DNA from: DASUTB01 sp036374835
GTDB lineage: Bacteria; Actinomycetota; Actinomycetes; Jiangellales; Jiangellaceae
Assembly (NCBI GenBank): GCA_036374835.1
Contig: DASUTB010000111.1
Coordinates: 1-64,000, forward strand
Reading direction: 5' to 3'
Length of the DNA stretch: 64,000 nt
The notes under the pieces were generated by a model. It was not told the DNA's origin. It worked only from the letters and a program-made list of their open reading frames with translations, and did not search any database. Position numbers and translations under genes: made by a program. Position 1 is the first letter of the stretch; each line of letters starts with the position of its first letter. Below are positions 8,068-15,671 of the stretch, piece by piece.

Positions 8068-9084
8068 TTACAGCTCGCCGGCCTTCAGCTGGTCGACGAA
8101 GTCCGGGTTGGCGTCCAGCCACTCCTGGATCGAGGCAGCGTACTCCTCGTTGCTGGAGGCCTCGTTCTGAACCACCATGACGTCCTCGATGTCGGTCAGC
8201 TGCTCTTCGGTCAGCTTGAAGTTGCTGATCAATTCAGCAGCAGCCGGCATGTCCTCGGAGAAGCCCGCGTAACCGAACGCGTGGATCTCCTCAGGGTCAC
8301 CGAGCAGGTTCTCCGGGTCCTCCAGGTTCCGGATCGGGAACGCCGCGTAAGCCCAGTGCGGCTGCCACAGCGTCACGACGATGTCCTCGTCGCTCTCGAT
8401 CGCGGACTGCAGCTCACCGAGCATGCCGGCAGTCGACGACTCGACGAACTCCATGCCGGCCTCCTCTAGGCCGTAGCCTGGGAAGACCTCTTCGCGGGTG
8501 ATCCGGTTGAGGCCGGAACCCGGCTCGATACCGACGACGCGGTTGCCGAACACGTCGGCGTTCTCCGCGAGCTCGTCCAGCGACGAGATCGGTGCGTCCT
8601 CGTTGACCGCGATGGTCAGCGGCGCCTCGTCGTACCAGGTGACGAGGTCCTCGAGGTTGTCGCCGTGCTCATCCCAGTAGTCCGAGTGAGTGCTCGGCAG
8701 CCACAGGTCGAATGCCACGTCGAACTGTTCGTCGGCAACACCGGTGAACACCGGCGCGACGTCGGCGAACTGGTAGTTCACCGTGGCACCCTCGCTCTCG
8801 AAGACGTTGCCCATCAGGAAGGACGCGGCAATGCCCTCGTCCCAGCCTTCGAAGACCGCGATGTCGATCGTCTCGCCCTCGAGCGCGGAGCCGTCGAACT
8901 CGCCTTCGCCTTCGCCCTCGTCGGCCTCCTCGTCCTCGGAGGTCTCCTCGCCGGTGTCGCCGGCGTCATCGGTCGTCGTCTCGTCCCCGTTGTCGTCGCC
9001 GCAGGCCGCGAGCACCAGCGCCGTACTGGCAAGACCGGCGACGAGGCTCAGGGACCTTCTGCGATTCCTCATTCCGCTCATCAT
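8068..9084 (-). CDS. proX: Glycine betaine/choline ABC transporter substrate-binding lipoprotein
   Basis: A 338-residue OpuAC/ProX-family protein. The signal peptide ends in the lipobox LVLAAC-G, so it is anchored to the outer face of the membrane; an Asp/Glu/Thr-rich linker of about 45 residues follows. The mature part has IDIAVFEGWDEGIAASF and later VTLWQPHWAYAAF, where the conserved Trp residues are of the kind that cage quaternary ammonium groups. It is the last gene of proV-proW-proX. Three in-frame ATGs lie close together at the start (9084, 9081 and 9072); the AAAGGA site favours one of the later two. The exact ligand (glycine betaine, proline betaine or choline) is not decided by the sequence. 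Confidence 0.9.
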   Translation of the reverse strand: MMSGMRNRRRSLSLVAGLASTALVLAACGDDNGDETTTDDAGDTGEETSEDEEADEGEGEGEFDGSALEGETIDIAVFEGWDEGIAASFLMGNVFESEGATVNYQFADVAPVFTGVADEQFDVAFDLWLPSTHSDYWDEHGDNLEDLVTWYDEAPLTIAVNEDAPISSLDELAENADVFGNRVVGIEPGSGLNRITREEVFPGYGLEEAGMEFVESSTAGMLGELQSAIESDEDIVVTLWQPHWAYAAFPIRNLEDPENLLGDPEEIHAFGYAGFSEDMPAAAELISNFKLTEEQLTDIEDVMVVQNEASSNEEYAASIQEWLDANPDFVDQLKAGEL

Positions 9085-9136
9085 CCTTTCTTATGGACGG
9101 CTGGACGCCGTCCGTTGTCTATCCCTCTGTCAGCGG

Positions 9137-10006
9137 TCATGCCGCCTCGGCGAGGCGGGCGACCGCTGTGCGCGACCCGAGGGCCGCGGTAACCCTGTCC
9201 AGGTAGATCGCGAGGATCACCACGGACAGTCCGGCCTCGAATCCGAGGCCGATGTCAAAGCGCGACAGTGCGCGAAGTACCTGCTGACCGAGCCCCGGCC
9301 CGCCGACGAAACCGGCGAGCACGGTCATGGACAGCGAAAGCATGATCACTTGGTTGATGCCGGCCATGATTGACGGCAGCGCCAGCGGCAGTTGAATCTG
9401 GCGCAGAATCGCGTTCGGCGGGCTGCCGAACGCATGCCCGGCCTCGACGACCTCTTGGTCGACCTGCCGGATCCCCAGCTCGGTGAGCCGGATGCCCGGC
9501 GGCATCGCGAAGATGATCGTTGCCACGATCCCCGGCACCGGGCCGAGCTGGAACATCAGCACGGCCGGAATCAGGTAGACGAGCGCGGGCATGGTCTGCA
9601 TCAGGTCCAGCACCGGCTTGACCGCGGTGCTTACTACATTCGACCGCGCTGCCGCGATGCCGATCGGAATGGAGAGAACCACGCAGACCAGCACGGCGAC
9701 CGCGACGAGCGAAAGCGTCTGCATCGCGTTCTGCCACTGATCCATCAGGTCGATCAGCACAAGCGAGAGCGCCGACAACAGAGCCAACCGCCAGGCGCCT
9801 GCCAGCCACGCGAGGCCGGCCAGAACTGCGATCACGACGATGGACGGCAATCCGTTCAGGATGAACTCGACGCCGTCGTACATGGTCAGCAGCAGTGTGT
9901 TGATGAAGTCCCAGACAACGCGGAACGTCATCCGGATCCAGTCGAAGAACGACTCGAACCAACCGCCCAGATCGACCCAGTCGAACCAGTCTTTCCAGCC
10001 ATCCAT
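9137..10006 (-). CDS. proW: Glycine betaine/proline betaine ABC transporter permease
   Basis: A 289-residue permease with about six membrane segments. The cytoplasmic EAA loop reads EAGHAFGSPPNAILRQIQLP and docks onto the ATPase. The N-terminal ~45 residues are rich in Trp and acidic residues (GWKDWFDWVDLGGWFESFFDW), as in ProW-type permeases with an amphipathic N-terminus. It starts 3 nt after proV ends and is followed after 52 nt by proX. Together with these it forms an osmoprotectant importer. A single permease implies that it works as a homodimer. Confidence 0.92.
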   Translation of the reverse strand: MDGWKDWFDWVDLGGWFESFFDWIRMTFRVVWDFINTLLLTMYDGVEFILNGLPSIVVIAVLAGLAWLAGAWRLALLSALSLVLIDLMDQWQNAMQTLSLVAVAVLVCVVLSIPIGIAAARSNVVSTAVKPVLDLMQTMPALVYLIPAVLMFQLGPVPGIVATIIFAMPPGIRLTELGIRQVDQEVVEAGHAFGSPPNAILRQIQLPLALPSIMAGINQVIMLSLSMTVLAGFVGGPGLGQQVLRALSRFDIGLGFEAGLSVVILAIYLDRVTAALGSRTAVARLAEAA

Positions 10007-10009
10007 GGC

Positions 10010-11335
10010 CTACGCACCTCCGCCGGCGCCACCGACAATTCCCGCATCATTCGTGCGGGTTTCTGCCACCGCGCGGTCGATCGGCGCCTGTTGCTCTGCG
10101 CCGCTATCGCCACGAGCGGCCGACTGCGACGCGGCGACATCGTCCACGCTGCGGTCGACCGCTTCGGCCGTCGAACCCGCCATCGCCTCAAGGAGCGCTT
10201 CACGCGCGACGACGCCCTCGAGGCGACCGGCGTCGTCCACCACCACAACGGGAGACTCCGTTTCCGCCGCGAGGGCGAACAGATCGGCGAGCATCGTGCT
10301 GCGCCGCACCGTCGGCATGTCGGACCGTGCGAGGTCGCCGATGCTTCGTTTGCCATCGGTGAGCTCCGCCTCGCGGACCACGCCGCGCAACGTGCCGTCC
10401 GACGCCGTAACGAATACGTCGTGCGCGTCATGGTCGCGAAGTGCCCGCTTTGCGACCGCGGCGTCGGTCGTGGTGTCAAGTACCACCTTCGCCGGTTCCA
10501 TCACGCTGCTTGCGGTGAGCACGCGGGTCCGATCGACGTCGGAAACGAACTGCGCGACGTAATCATTGGCCGGCGAGCGCAGGATGTCCTCTGCGGTGCC
10601 GATCTGCACGATCCGCCCGTCCCGCATCATCGCGATCCGATCGCCCATGCGCATCGCCTCGTTCAGGTCATGCGTGATGAAAACGATTGTCTTGCCGAGC
10701 GTCTCCTGCAGCTTGAGGAGCTGGTCCTGCATCTCGCGCCTGATCAACGGGTCCAGCGCGGAGAACGCCTCGTCCATCAGGAGGATCTCGCTGCCGGATG
10801 CCAGTGCACGCGCCAGCCCGACCCGCTGTTTCATCCCGCCGGACAGTGCGACGGGCAGCTTGCCCTCCCAGCCGGCCAGACCCACCATGCGCAGTGCCTC
10901 AGCAGCCCTTTCGTCGCGCTCCCGGCGCGACACGCCCTGGACGTCGAGCGCGTATGCGGCGTTCTCCAGCACGGAGCGATGCGGCAGCAGGGCGAAGTGC
11001 TGGAACACCATGCTCATGTGCTCCCGGCGCACCCGACGCAACTGCGCGGGAGGCAGTTCCGCGATGTCCTCGCCGCTGACATAGACATGCCCGGCCGTGG
11101 CTTCCCACAAGCCGTTGAGCATCCTGATCAGCGTCGACTTGCCCGATCCGGACAGGCCCATCACAACAAAGATCTCTCCGGGTTGCACTTCGAACGACGC
11201 GTCGATCACCGCGGGTGTCGCACCCAAGTCCTGCGAAACCTCCTCGCGGGTGCCACCAGCCTCCAGCCGTTTGACGGCTTCCTTGGCGCGCCTGCCGAAG
11301 ACCTTGTACAACCCCTCCGCGCGTATTGCGGCCAC
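10010..11335 (-). CDS. proV: Glycine betaine ABC transporter ATP-binding protein with CBS domains
   Basis: A 441-residue ATPase from GTG 11335, chosen because GAGAGG lies 5 nt upstream; an extension to 11374 lacks this. Walker A is GLSGSGKST, the signature LSGGMKQRVGLARAL and Walker B ILLMDEAFSALD. The N-terminal GLYKVFGRRAKEAVKRLEAG is typical of ProV/OpuAA. The C-terminal ~170 residues contain two CBS modules (VLTASSVMEPA and DMPTVRRSTMLADLFAL), which in OpuA relatives gate transport by ionic strength or cyclic di-AMP. The last ~50 residues form an Ala/Arg-rich tail. It is the first gene of the proVWX operon. Confidence 0.94.
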   Translation of the reverse strand: MAAIRAEGLYKVFGRRAKEAVKRLEAGGTREEVSQDLGATPAVIDASFEVQPGEIFVVMGLSGSGKSTLIRMLNGLWEATAGHVYVSGEDIAELPPAQLRRVRREHMSMVFQHFALLPHRSVLENAAYALDVQGVSRRERDERAAEALRMVGLAGWEGKLPVALSGGMKQRVGLARALASGSEILLMDEAFSALDPLIRREMQDQLLKLQETLGKTIVFITHDLNEAMRMGDRIAMMRDGRIVQIGTAEDILRSPANDYVAQFVSDVDRTRVLTASSVMEPAKVVLDTTTDAAVAKRALRDHDAHDVFVTASDGTLRGVVREAELTDGKRSIGDLARSDMPTVRRSTMLADLFALAAETESPVVVVDDAGRLEGVVAREALLEAMAGSTAEAVDRSVDDVAASQSAARGDSGAEQQAPIDRAVAETRTNDAGIVGGAGGGA

Positions 11336-11834
11336 GTACACCTCTCGTTTCAACCCACATGACACACCGGACACACCGGGCGGGCTTCAGCCACACTCGC
11401 AGAGGGACCGGTGAGCCACGCAGTTCATTCACTGTTTATGTGGGCTTGCGGGGCACGACGACCTCGTCGGCACACGCCGCAGCTGGATCACCCCCACGGC
11501 AGGATCCGCCCACGTGTTATGACATGCAACTTACCGCGACCGTGCGCCCGATTTCGAATTGGCAGTGAAGAATGCGGCTTTCGACACGATTCTTCGGTGC
11601 CAAATCGCAACATTGTGTTCGGGCCGTGCGGCTTCCCTGCCGGCGCTCCGACGACCGGTCGCCGGAGCGTGTCGTTGACCATGGGTTGTTGCGTTTCCCG
11701 GCCGCCCGGGGTTGTCGCGTATCGCGCCGGATGCGGGCGGATGAGCCGGCTGAGCAGCACAGAACCCGCGAGTACCGTCGGATGCGGATTAGCGGGTATG
11801 CTCGCTCCGGCGCCGATAACGATCCATCGGCCGC
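11336..11834. other. Gene-free region between proV and tRNA-Gly; one imperfect hairpin
   Basis: About 500 nt without a convincing gene on either strand; the open frames here lack RBS sites and recognisable protein patterns. It must hold the proVWX promoter (leftward) and the tRNA promoter (rightward). An imperfect 15-bp hairpin lies at 11559-11603 (TTGGCAGTGAAGAAT paired with ATTCTTCGGTGCCAA, two mismatches). No known riboswitch class was recognised. Confidence 0.5.
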
Positions 11835-11905
11835 GCGGGTGTAGTTCAATGGTAGAACTTCAGCTTCCCAAGCTGACAGTGCGGGTTCGATTCCCGTCAC
11901 CCGCT
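11835..11905 (+). tRNA. tRNA-Gly (anticodon CCC)
   Basis: A 71-nt cloverleaf. The acceptor stem GCGGGTG pairs with CACCCGC. The anticodon stem is TCAGC/GCTGA with a seven-base loop TTCCCAA, giving anticodon CCC (reads GGG). The T arm GCGGGTTCGATTCCCGT is standard. CCA is not encoded. It is convergent with the polysaccharide deacetylase gene, whose stop is 8 nt away. Confidence 0.93.
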
Positions 11906-11912
11906 CCGACCT

Positions 11913-12881
11913 TCAGGTCCCGCTGCCTCCGAGTAGTGCGTCGAGCGTGACGAATCGGTAACCGGAATCCCGCAGACCTGCGATCACGTCCGGCAACGCG
12001 TCCGCGTCCAGCATCGAGCCATCGGTGGGATGCGATCCGACGTGCATGAGCACGATCTGACCCGGCCGGGCGGTGTCCAGGACCCGCTCGGTCACGTCCG
12101 CGGCGGTACGCCCGCCGTTGGTGCCCTGCCAGCCCAGAGTGTCGGTTGTCCACCGGACCGCGAGGTAGCCGAGGTCGTTGACGGCGCTGATCGTGCGGGC
12201 GTCCCGGTCTCCGAACGGGAAGCGGAAGAACGGCCGTGGATCGCCCCCGGTTACCCGGCTGATGTCCTCCTCGGCGCCGCGCACCTGAGCGCGAATCTCG
12301 TCGGCGGTCAGCGAGGTGAAGTTGGGGTGGCTGACCGAGTGATTGCCGAGCCGGTGCCCAGCCTGATGGATCGACCGCGACGCCGATGGGAACTGGTTCA
12401 CGAAATCGCCGGTCAGGAAGAACGTCCCAGGCACGTTCTCGGCGGCAAGGGTGTTCAGGATCGGTTGGACCGCGTTCGCGTTGGCGCCGGCGTCGAACGT
12501 CAGCGCCACGACTCGATCGCTCGTGGGGATCCACTCGATGTCCTGACCTAGCAGACCGGGCGGGAGGTCCGGCAGTGCGGTGGGTTCCGGCTCGGCAGGA
12601 GACGGCTCATCGTCTGGTGGCTCTTCATCTGGCGGCTCTTGCTCGGGTGATTCTGCTTCCGGCGACTCGCCGTCTCCGGGCAGGATGGTCGCGGTTGCCT
12701 CCTCAGTCGGCTCCACTGGACGACCCGCGTCTCCGTCGGCGGCTACGTCGCGTTCACCATCTACGTCGGTTACGTCGCCGCCGCTCTCTGACTCGCCGCA
12801 CGACGCCAGGGCCAATACGACCAGGACGACGACGAGACCAGCCCGACCGGGACGCTGGCCCGTTCCTGCCACGTGGGCCAC
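11913..12881 (-). CDS. Polysaccharide deacetylase (NodB domain) lipoprotein
   Basis: A 322-residue protein with a signal peptide ending in lipobox LALAS-C near residue 28, then a ~90-residue Glu/Pro/Asp-rich spacer, then a NodB domain from about residue 125. Motif 1 is VALTFDAG (Asp for the general base; the usual second Asp is Ala), motif 2 is GNHSVSHPN with the zinc-binding histidines, and later FRFPFGDRD and VLMHVGSH are present. The family removes N- or O-acetyl groups from peptidoglycan or other cell-surface glycans. The spacer would place the enzyme within the wall. TFDAG is common in actinobacterial members, so it is not proof of inactivity, but metal binding may differ from TFDDG enzymes. 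Confidence 0.88.
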   Translation of the reverse strand: MAHVAGTGQRPGRAGLVVVLVVLALASCGESESGGDVTDVDGERDVAADGDAGRPVEPTEEATATILPGDGESPEAESPEQEPPDEEPPDDEPSPAEPEPTALPDLPPGLLGQDIEWIPTSDRVVALTFDAGANANAVQPILNTLAAENVPGTFFLTGDFVNQFPSASRSIHQAGHRLGNHSVSHPNFTSLTADEIRAQVRGAEEDISRVTGGDPRPFFRFPFGDRDARTISAVNDLGYLAVRWTTDTLGWQGTNGGRTAADVTERVLDTARPGQIVLMHVGSHPTDGSMLDADALPDVIAGLRDSGYRFVTLDALLGGSGT

Positions 12882-12935
12882 CTCCTGTTTCAGCGTGGCG
12901 CGTACGACAGCCGCGGATAGGGCTGTTGGTAGGTA

Positions 12936-12972
12936 GTCACGCGGGCCGATCGTCCTGATCGGCCCGCGTGAC
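12936..12972. terminator. Perfect 16-bp hairpin between divergent genes
   Basis: GTCACGCGGGCCGATC (12936-12951), loop of 5 nt, and GATCGGCCCGCGTGAC (12957-12972). It has terminator strength but no T-run on either strand. It lies in the leader of the leftward deacetylase gene, so it could act as an attenuator or as the end of a short upstream transcript. Confidence 0.5.
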
Positions 12973-12987
12973 GTCAGTCGGGAATTC

Positions 12988-13071
12988 TTACCCGACCTCC
13001 GGCGGCTGGGTCGTTGGTCCCATAAGCGTGGTGCCCTTAGGCCGTACCGGATGAGCCGGCACGGTCAGCAT
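12988..13071 (-). CDS. Possible 27-residue small ORF upstream of deacetylase
   Basis: On the minus strand ATG at 13071 opens a 27-residue frame, starting MLTVPAHPVRPKG and ending QPPEVG, with TAA at 12988-12990. It could start four codons earlier at 13083. It is followed 15 nt later by the perfect hairpin at 12936-12972 and then by the deacetylase gene, a layout like a leader peptide plus attenuator or a small transcribed unit with its own terminator. No clear ribosome-binding site is seen and the frame is antisense to the DsbA-like gene leader. I do not recognise the peptide. Confidence 0.3.
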   Translation of the reverse strand: MLTVPAHPVRPKGTTLMGPTTQPPEVG

Positions 13072-13081
13072 CCTGGCATCC

Positions 13082-13813
13082 ATGGCCAATTCGACGAGAG
13101 AACGGCAAGCGGCAAGCGCCGCTCAGAAACGACTTGCGGCCCAGCGACAGCGAGCGCGCCGACGGCGGTCCGCCTGGGTCACCGCGATCGCCGTGGTGGT
13201 CCTTCTGCTGGCCGGGGTCGTAGGGATCGGGGTGTGGCAGGCGACCAGGCCGAGCGACGCAGCCGTGCCGGCGGCAGCAACGGCCGACGGCAACGCCGTG
13301 GCGGTCGGGACCGGACCGGTCACCGTCGAGTTGTACCTGGACTTTTTGTGCCCGGCATGCCGGCAGTTCGATGCCGCCGCCCGACCCATCCTGGACGACT
13401 ATCTGGACGACGGCACGATCACGCTCGTGTACCGGCCGATCGCGATCTTGGACGAGCGCACTACAACGGAGTTCTCGACGCGAGCGGCCGCAGCGGCCGG
13501 CTGCGCCGCCGACGCCGGAGCGCTAGACGAGTTCGTGGCGGGCATGATGGCCAACCAGCCGACGGAGGACTCGGCCGGCATGTCCGATGACGAGATCATT
13601 CAGATTGGCGCCGCTGCCGGGGCGACCGATTCCACCTTCGCTACGTGCGTGAGCGATGGCACCTATCGTGACTGGGCATCGCGCAATACCGACGCTGCAC
13701 TCGACCGTGGAGTGCAAGGAACGCCAACGGTCTACGTCGATGGAACGATGCTCGATCGGCTCGGGCTGAACGACCTCACCGCGGCGATCGACGGTGCGGC
13801 GGCCGGCCAGTGA
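13082..13813 (+). CDS. DsbA-family thioredoxin-fold protein, membrane anchored
   Basis: A 243-residue protein. Residues 1-30 are strongly basic (RQRARRRR), residues 31-52 form one membrane anchor, and the thioredoxin-like domain outside the membrane follows. The active site is C90-P-A-C93 in LYLDFLCPACRQF; the cis-Pro loop is GVQGTPTVYVDG near residue 215. CPxC in a DsbA/MPT63-like fold suggests a periplasm-side thiol oxidase or disulfide carrier. Additional cysteines (GCAAD and TFATCVSDG) may form a structural disulfide. The hemerythrin and MauE/DoxX genes follow on the same strand; MauE-type proteins often act with thioredoxin-fold partners, so a shared redox pathway is likely. Confidence 0.88.
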   Translation: MANSTRERQAASAAQKRLAAQRQRARRRRSAWVTAIAVVVLLLAGVVGIGVWQATRPSDAAVPAAATADGNAVAVGTGPVTVELYLDFLCPACRQFDAAARPILDDYLDDGTITLVYRPIAILDERTTTEFSTRAAAAAGCAADAGALDEFVAGMMANQPTEDSAGMSDDEIIQIGAAAGATDSTFATCVSDGTYRDWASRNTDAALDRGVQGTPTVYVDGTMLDRLGLNDLTAAIDGAAAGQ

Positions 13814-13909
13814 GGGCGGTGGCGATTGCCGCGTTCGGCTGCGGGTCCGGGTAACGAACGTGACCTCGCCCGCCGGCCGCCTGGTGGGGTCGAATGCCTC
13901 GGTCGATAC

Positions 13910-13923
13910 GGGACTTTAGGCCC
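13910..13923 (+). promoter_or_regulatory. DosR/DevR-like box upstream of hemerythrin gene
   Basis: GGGACTTTAGGCCC differs at one base from the core of the published mycobacterial DosR consensus (GGGACTWWAGTCCC). It lies 94 nt before the hemerythrin start. Regulation by hypoxia or nitric oxide through a DosR-type regulator is inferred; no such regulator is in this window. Confidence 0.5.
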
Positions 13924-14016
13924 CATTGGCGCCGCCGGCGCGATGGTTGGGTTGATGCCCGACGAGATCACGCCTGCCGGCCCATATCCGGTCGGCACCG
14001 CAGAAGAGAGGAATCA

Positions 14017-14511
14017 ATGACCGCCGCCGCGACCTTCACCGAGACATTCCGGCAGGAGCACCGCCATGTGCGCGACCTACTGTTCGACCTGATCGACGCC
14101 TTCGGCCGCCGCGACCTTGCCCGGGCGAGCGCCCTGCTCGAAGAGATCGCGTCCGCCACCGGCCCGCACTTCAGGTACGAGGAAGAGTCGCTGTACCCGA
14201 ACCTTGTCGGCGTGTTCGGGTCGAGCTACGTGGACAAGCTGCTCGGCGACCACGACCAAGCGGTGCGCACGGCCCGGCGCTTGGTGGAGCTGGCCGGCAA
14301 ACCGGAGCTGAGCGACGCCGAGGTCGACGAGGCGATCACAGGCGTGCAGTCGATCCTGCCGCACGTCAGCGACTGCGACGGCCTGTCCATCATGGTGGAG
14401 CGCTTCCCCGAGCACACGATCAACTCGATCCTGGCGACGCGCGAACGTGCCCTCGCCGCCGACGTCGACCTCTTGCGCTGGGCCAGCACCATCCGCGACC
14501 GCCCCGCCTGA
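14017..14511 (+). CDS. Hemerythrin HHE-domain protein
   Basis: A 164-residue four-helix protein starting at ATG 14017, which has AGAGAGGA 5 nt upstream; a longer frame from 13894 does not. The iron ligands expected of the HHE cation-binding fold are visible: QEHRHVRDLL, HFRYEEESLYPNL, LGDHDQAV and LPHVSDCD. Such proteins hold a di-iron site that binds oxygen, nitric oxide or metals. It lies between a DsbA-like protein and a MauE/DoxX protein, 3 nt before the latter. The DosR-like box upstream fits a response to low oxygen or NO. Confidence 0.9.
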   Translation: MTAAATFTETFRQEHRHVRDLLFDLIDAFGRRDLARASALLEEIASATGPHFRYEEESLYPNLVGVFGSSYVDKLLGDHDQAVRTARRLVELAGKPELSDAEVDEAITGVQSILPHVSDCDGLSIMVERFPEHTINSILATRERALAADVDLLRWASTIRDRPA

Positions 14512-14513
14512 CC

Positions 14514-15077
14514 GTGGTGGACGTACGTCCCGGCGGTACCGACCCGGGCGATCGGCGCCCCGACGTCGGGCGGCCGGATGCACGGGTCCGCCCACAACGA
14601 CGGTTGAGCGCCAACGAGGCGGCCGGCATCGTGGCGCTCGCCTGCCGGTTACTGCTGGCCGGAGTGTGGCTCTACGCGGGAGTGTCGAAGGTCGGCGATC
14701 TCGACGCCTCGATCCGTGCGGTCAAGGCGTACCAGTTGCTACCGAGCACCGTCGCGGAGTTGGTGGGCGCGGCGCTGCCGCTGTTCGAGATCATGCTCGG
14801 TCTGTTGCTGCTGGCCGGGATGGCCACCCGGCTGGCCGCCGCGGTCTCGGCGCTGCTCCTGGTCGCCTTCGTGGTCGGCATCGTGTCCGCGTGGGCGCGG
14901 GGGTTGCGAATCGACTGCGGCTGTTTCGGCGGCGGTGGCGAGCTGGCGGCAGACGAGTCACCGGAATATTGGCTCGAGTTGAGCCGTGACCTGGTCTTTC
15001 TGGCGGCCACCGCTGTGCTACTGCGGTGGCCGCGTACCCGGTGGTCACTGGACGGGTGGCTGTCGGCACGGACCTGA
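14514..15077 (+). CDS. MauE/DoxX-family membrane redox protein
   Basis: A 187-residue protein. An Arg/Pro-rich tail of about 30 residues precedes four membrane segments. The first reads VALACRLLLAGVWLYAGVSKVGD and the last contains LRIDCGCFGGGG, the CxC signature of MauE-type proteins. MauE/DoxX proteins are thought to move reducing or oxidising equivalents across the membrane to thioredoxin-fold partners. Here the likely partner is the DsbA-like protein two genes upstream. The GTG start follows the hemerythrin stop by 2 nt, so the two are coupled. Confidence 0.85.
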   Translation: MVDVRPGGTDPGDRRPDVGRPDARVRPQRRLSANEAAGIVALACRLLLAGVWLYAGVSKVGDLDASIRAVKAYQLLPSTVAELVGAALPLFEIMLGLLLLAGMATRLAAAVSALLLVAFVVGIVSAWARGLRIDCGCFGGGGELAADESPEYWLELSRDLVFLAATAVLLRWPRTRWSLDGWLSART

Positions 15078-15104
15078 TCCCATCCAAGCAGCCCCGTCGC
15101 GCGC

Positions 15105-15461
15105 TTACCCGCTGTGCGCTTGCACACCGGACCCACCGGGCAGGGGTGGCATCGACAACGGCAAGGCAGCCAGCTGCATCAGCCGCAGTATGTTGTCGTC
15201 GCCTGCGGTGCGGTTGAGCCGGAGCCGGCCGCAGTTGGTGCAGCGGTGTATCAGGACCCACCTGCCCTTGCCGCGAACGGTGACAGCGATGGGCTCCATG
15301 CCGCCGGAACATGAGGCGGCTTGGCGATCACCTGGAGCGTTGCGATCAAGATGCCGCGACCACAAACACGATGGACAGTGGTTGCGATGGGACGTACCGG
15401 GTGCGTCGTTGGATACCTCTACGCCACAGTGTGTGCATTGGAATGAGCGTTTGAACGCCAC
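15105..15461 (-). CDS. RNHCP-domain zinc-ribbon protein
   Basis: A protein of 118 residues from GTG 15461 (GAGAGG 9 nt upstream); a longer frame reaches 15587. It begins VAFKRSFQCTHCGVEV and contains the name-giving HRNHCPSCLWSRHLD, then PGDR, GGMEPI and HRCTNCGRLRLNRTAGDDN. Three CxxC pairs suggest zinc binding. The RNHCP family has no established role; the fold resembles small nucleic-acid-binding zinc ribbons. It is convergent with the MauE gene and stands alone. The family call is firm, the start less so. Confidence 0.8.
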   Translation of the reverse strand: MAFKRSFQCTHCGVEVSNDAPGTSHRNHCPSCLWSRHLDRNAPGDRQAASCSGGMEPIAVTVRGKGRWVLIHRCTNCGRLRLNRTAGDDNILRLMQLAALPLSMPPLPGGSGVQAHSG

Positions 15462-15671
15462 GATTGAGAACCTCTCGGAGCGAAGGCGTAAACCGCCAAA
15501 CGGCATTGGACACGCATGACTCGCCTCCTCTCCGCCGACCCCCAGACGGGGGACTCTCGATATCGTGTTGAACGTTGCGGTCAGCACACCACGCGGGCAT
15601 GACGGTAGTCAACGCGTTTGTCGTGCCCTCCCGGCTGGTCACCCGGGAGGGTCGTCACGGAGCTACCCGAT

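Noticed and set aside
9392..11362. A 656-codon plus-strand frame opposite proV/proW
   Set aside because: It mirrors the transporter genes; composition is the shadow type and no ribosome-binding site was seen.
11336..11834. A riboswitch before proVWX
   Set aside because: Only one imperfect hairpin at 11559 was seen, far from proV and in no recognisable class.
11835..11905. tRNA-Gly as an integration site for a genomic island
   Set aside because: No integrase nearby and no second copy of the tRNA 3' end was found in the window.
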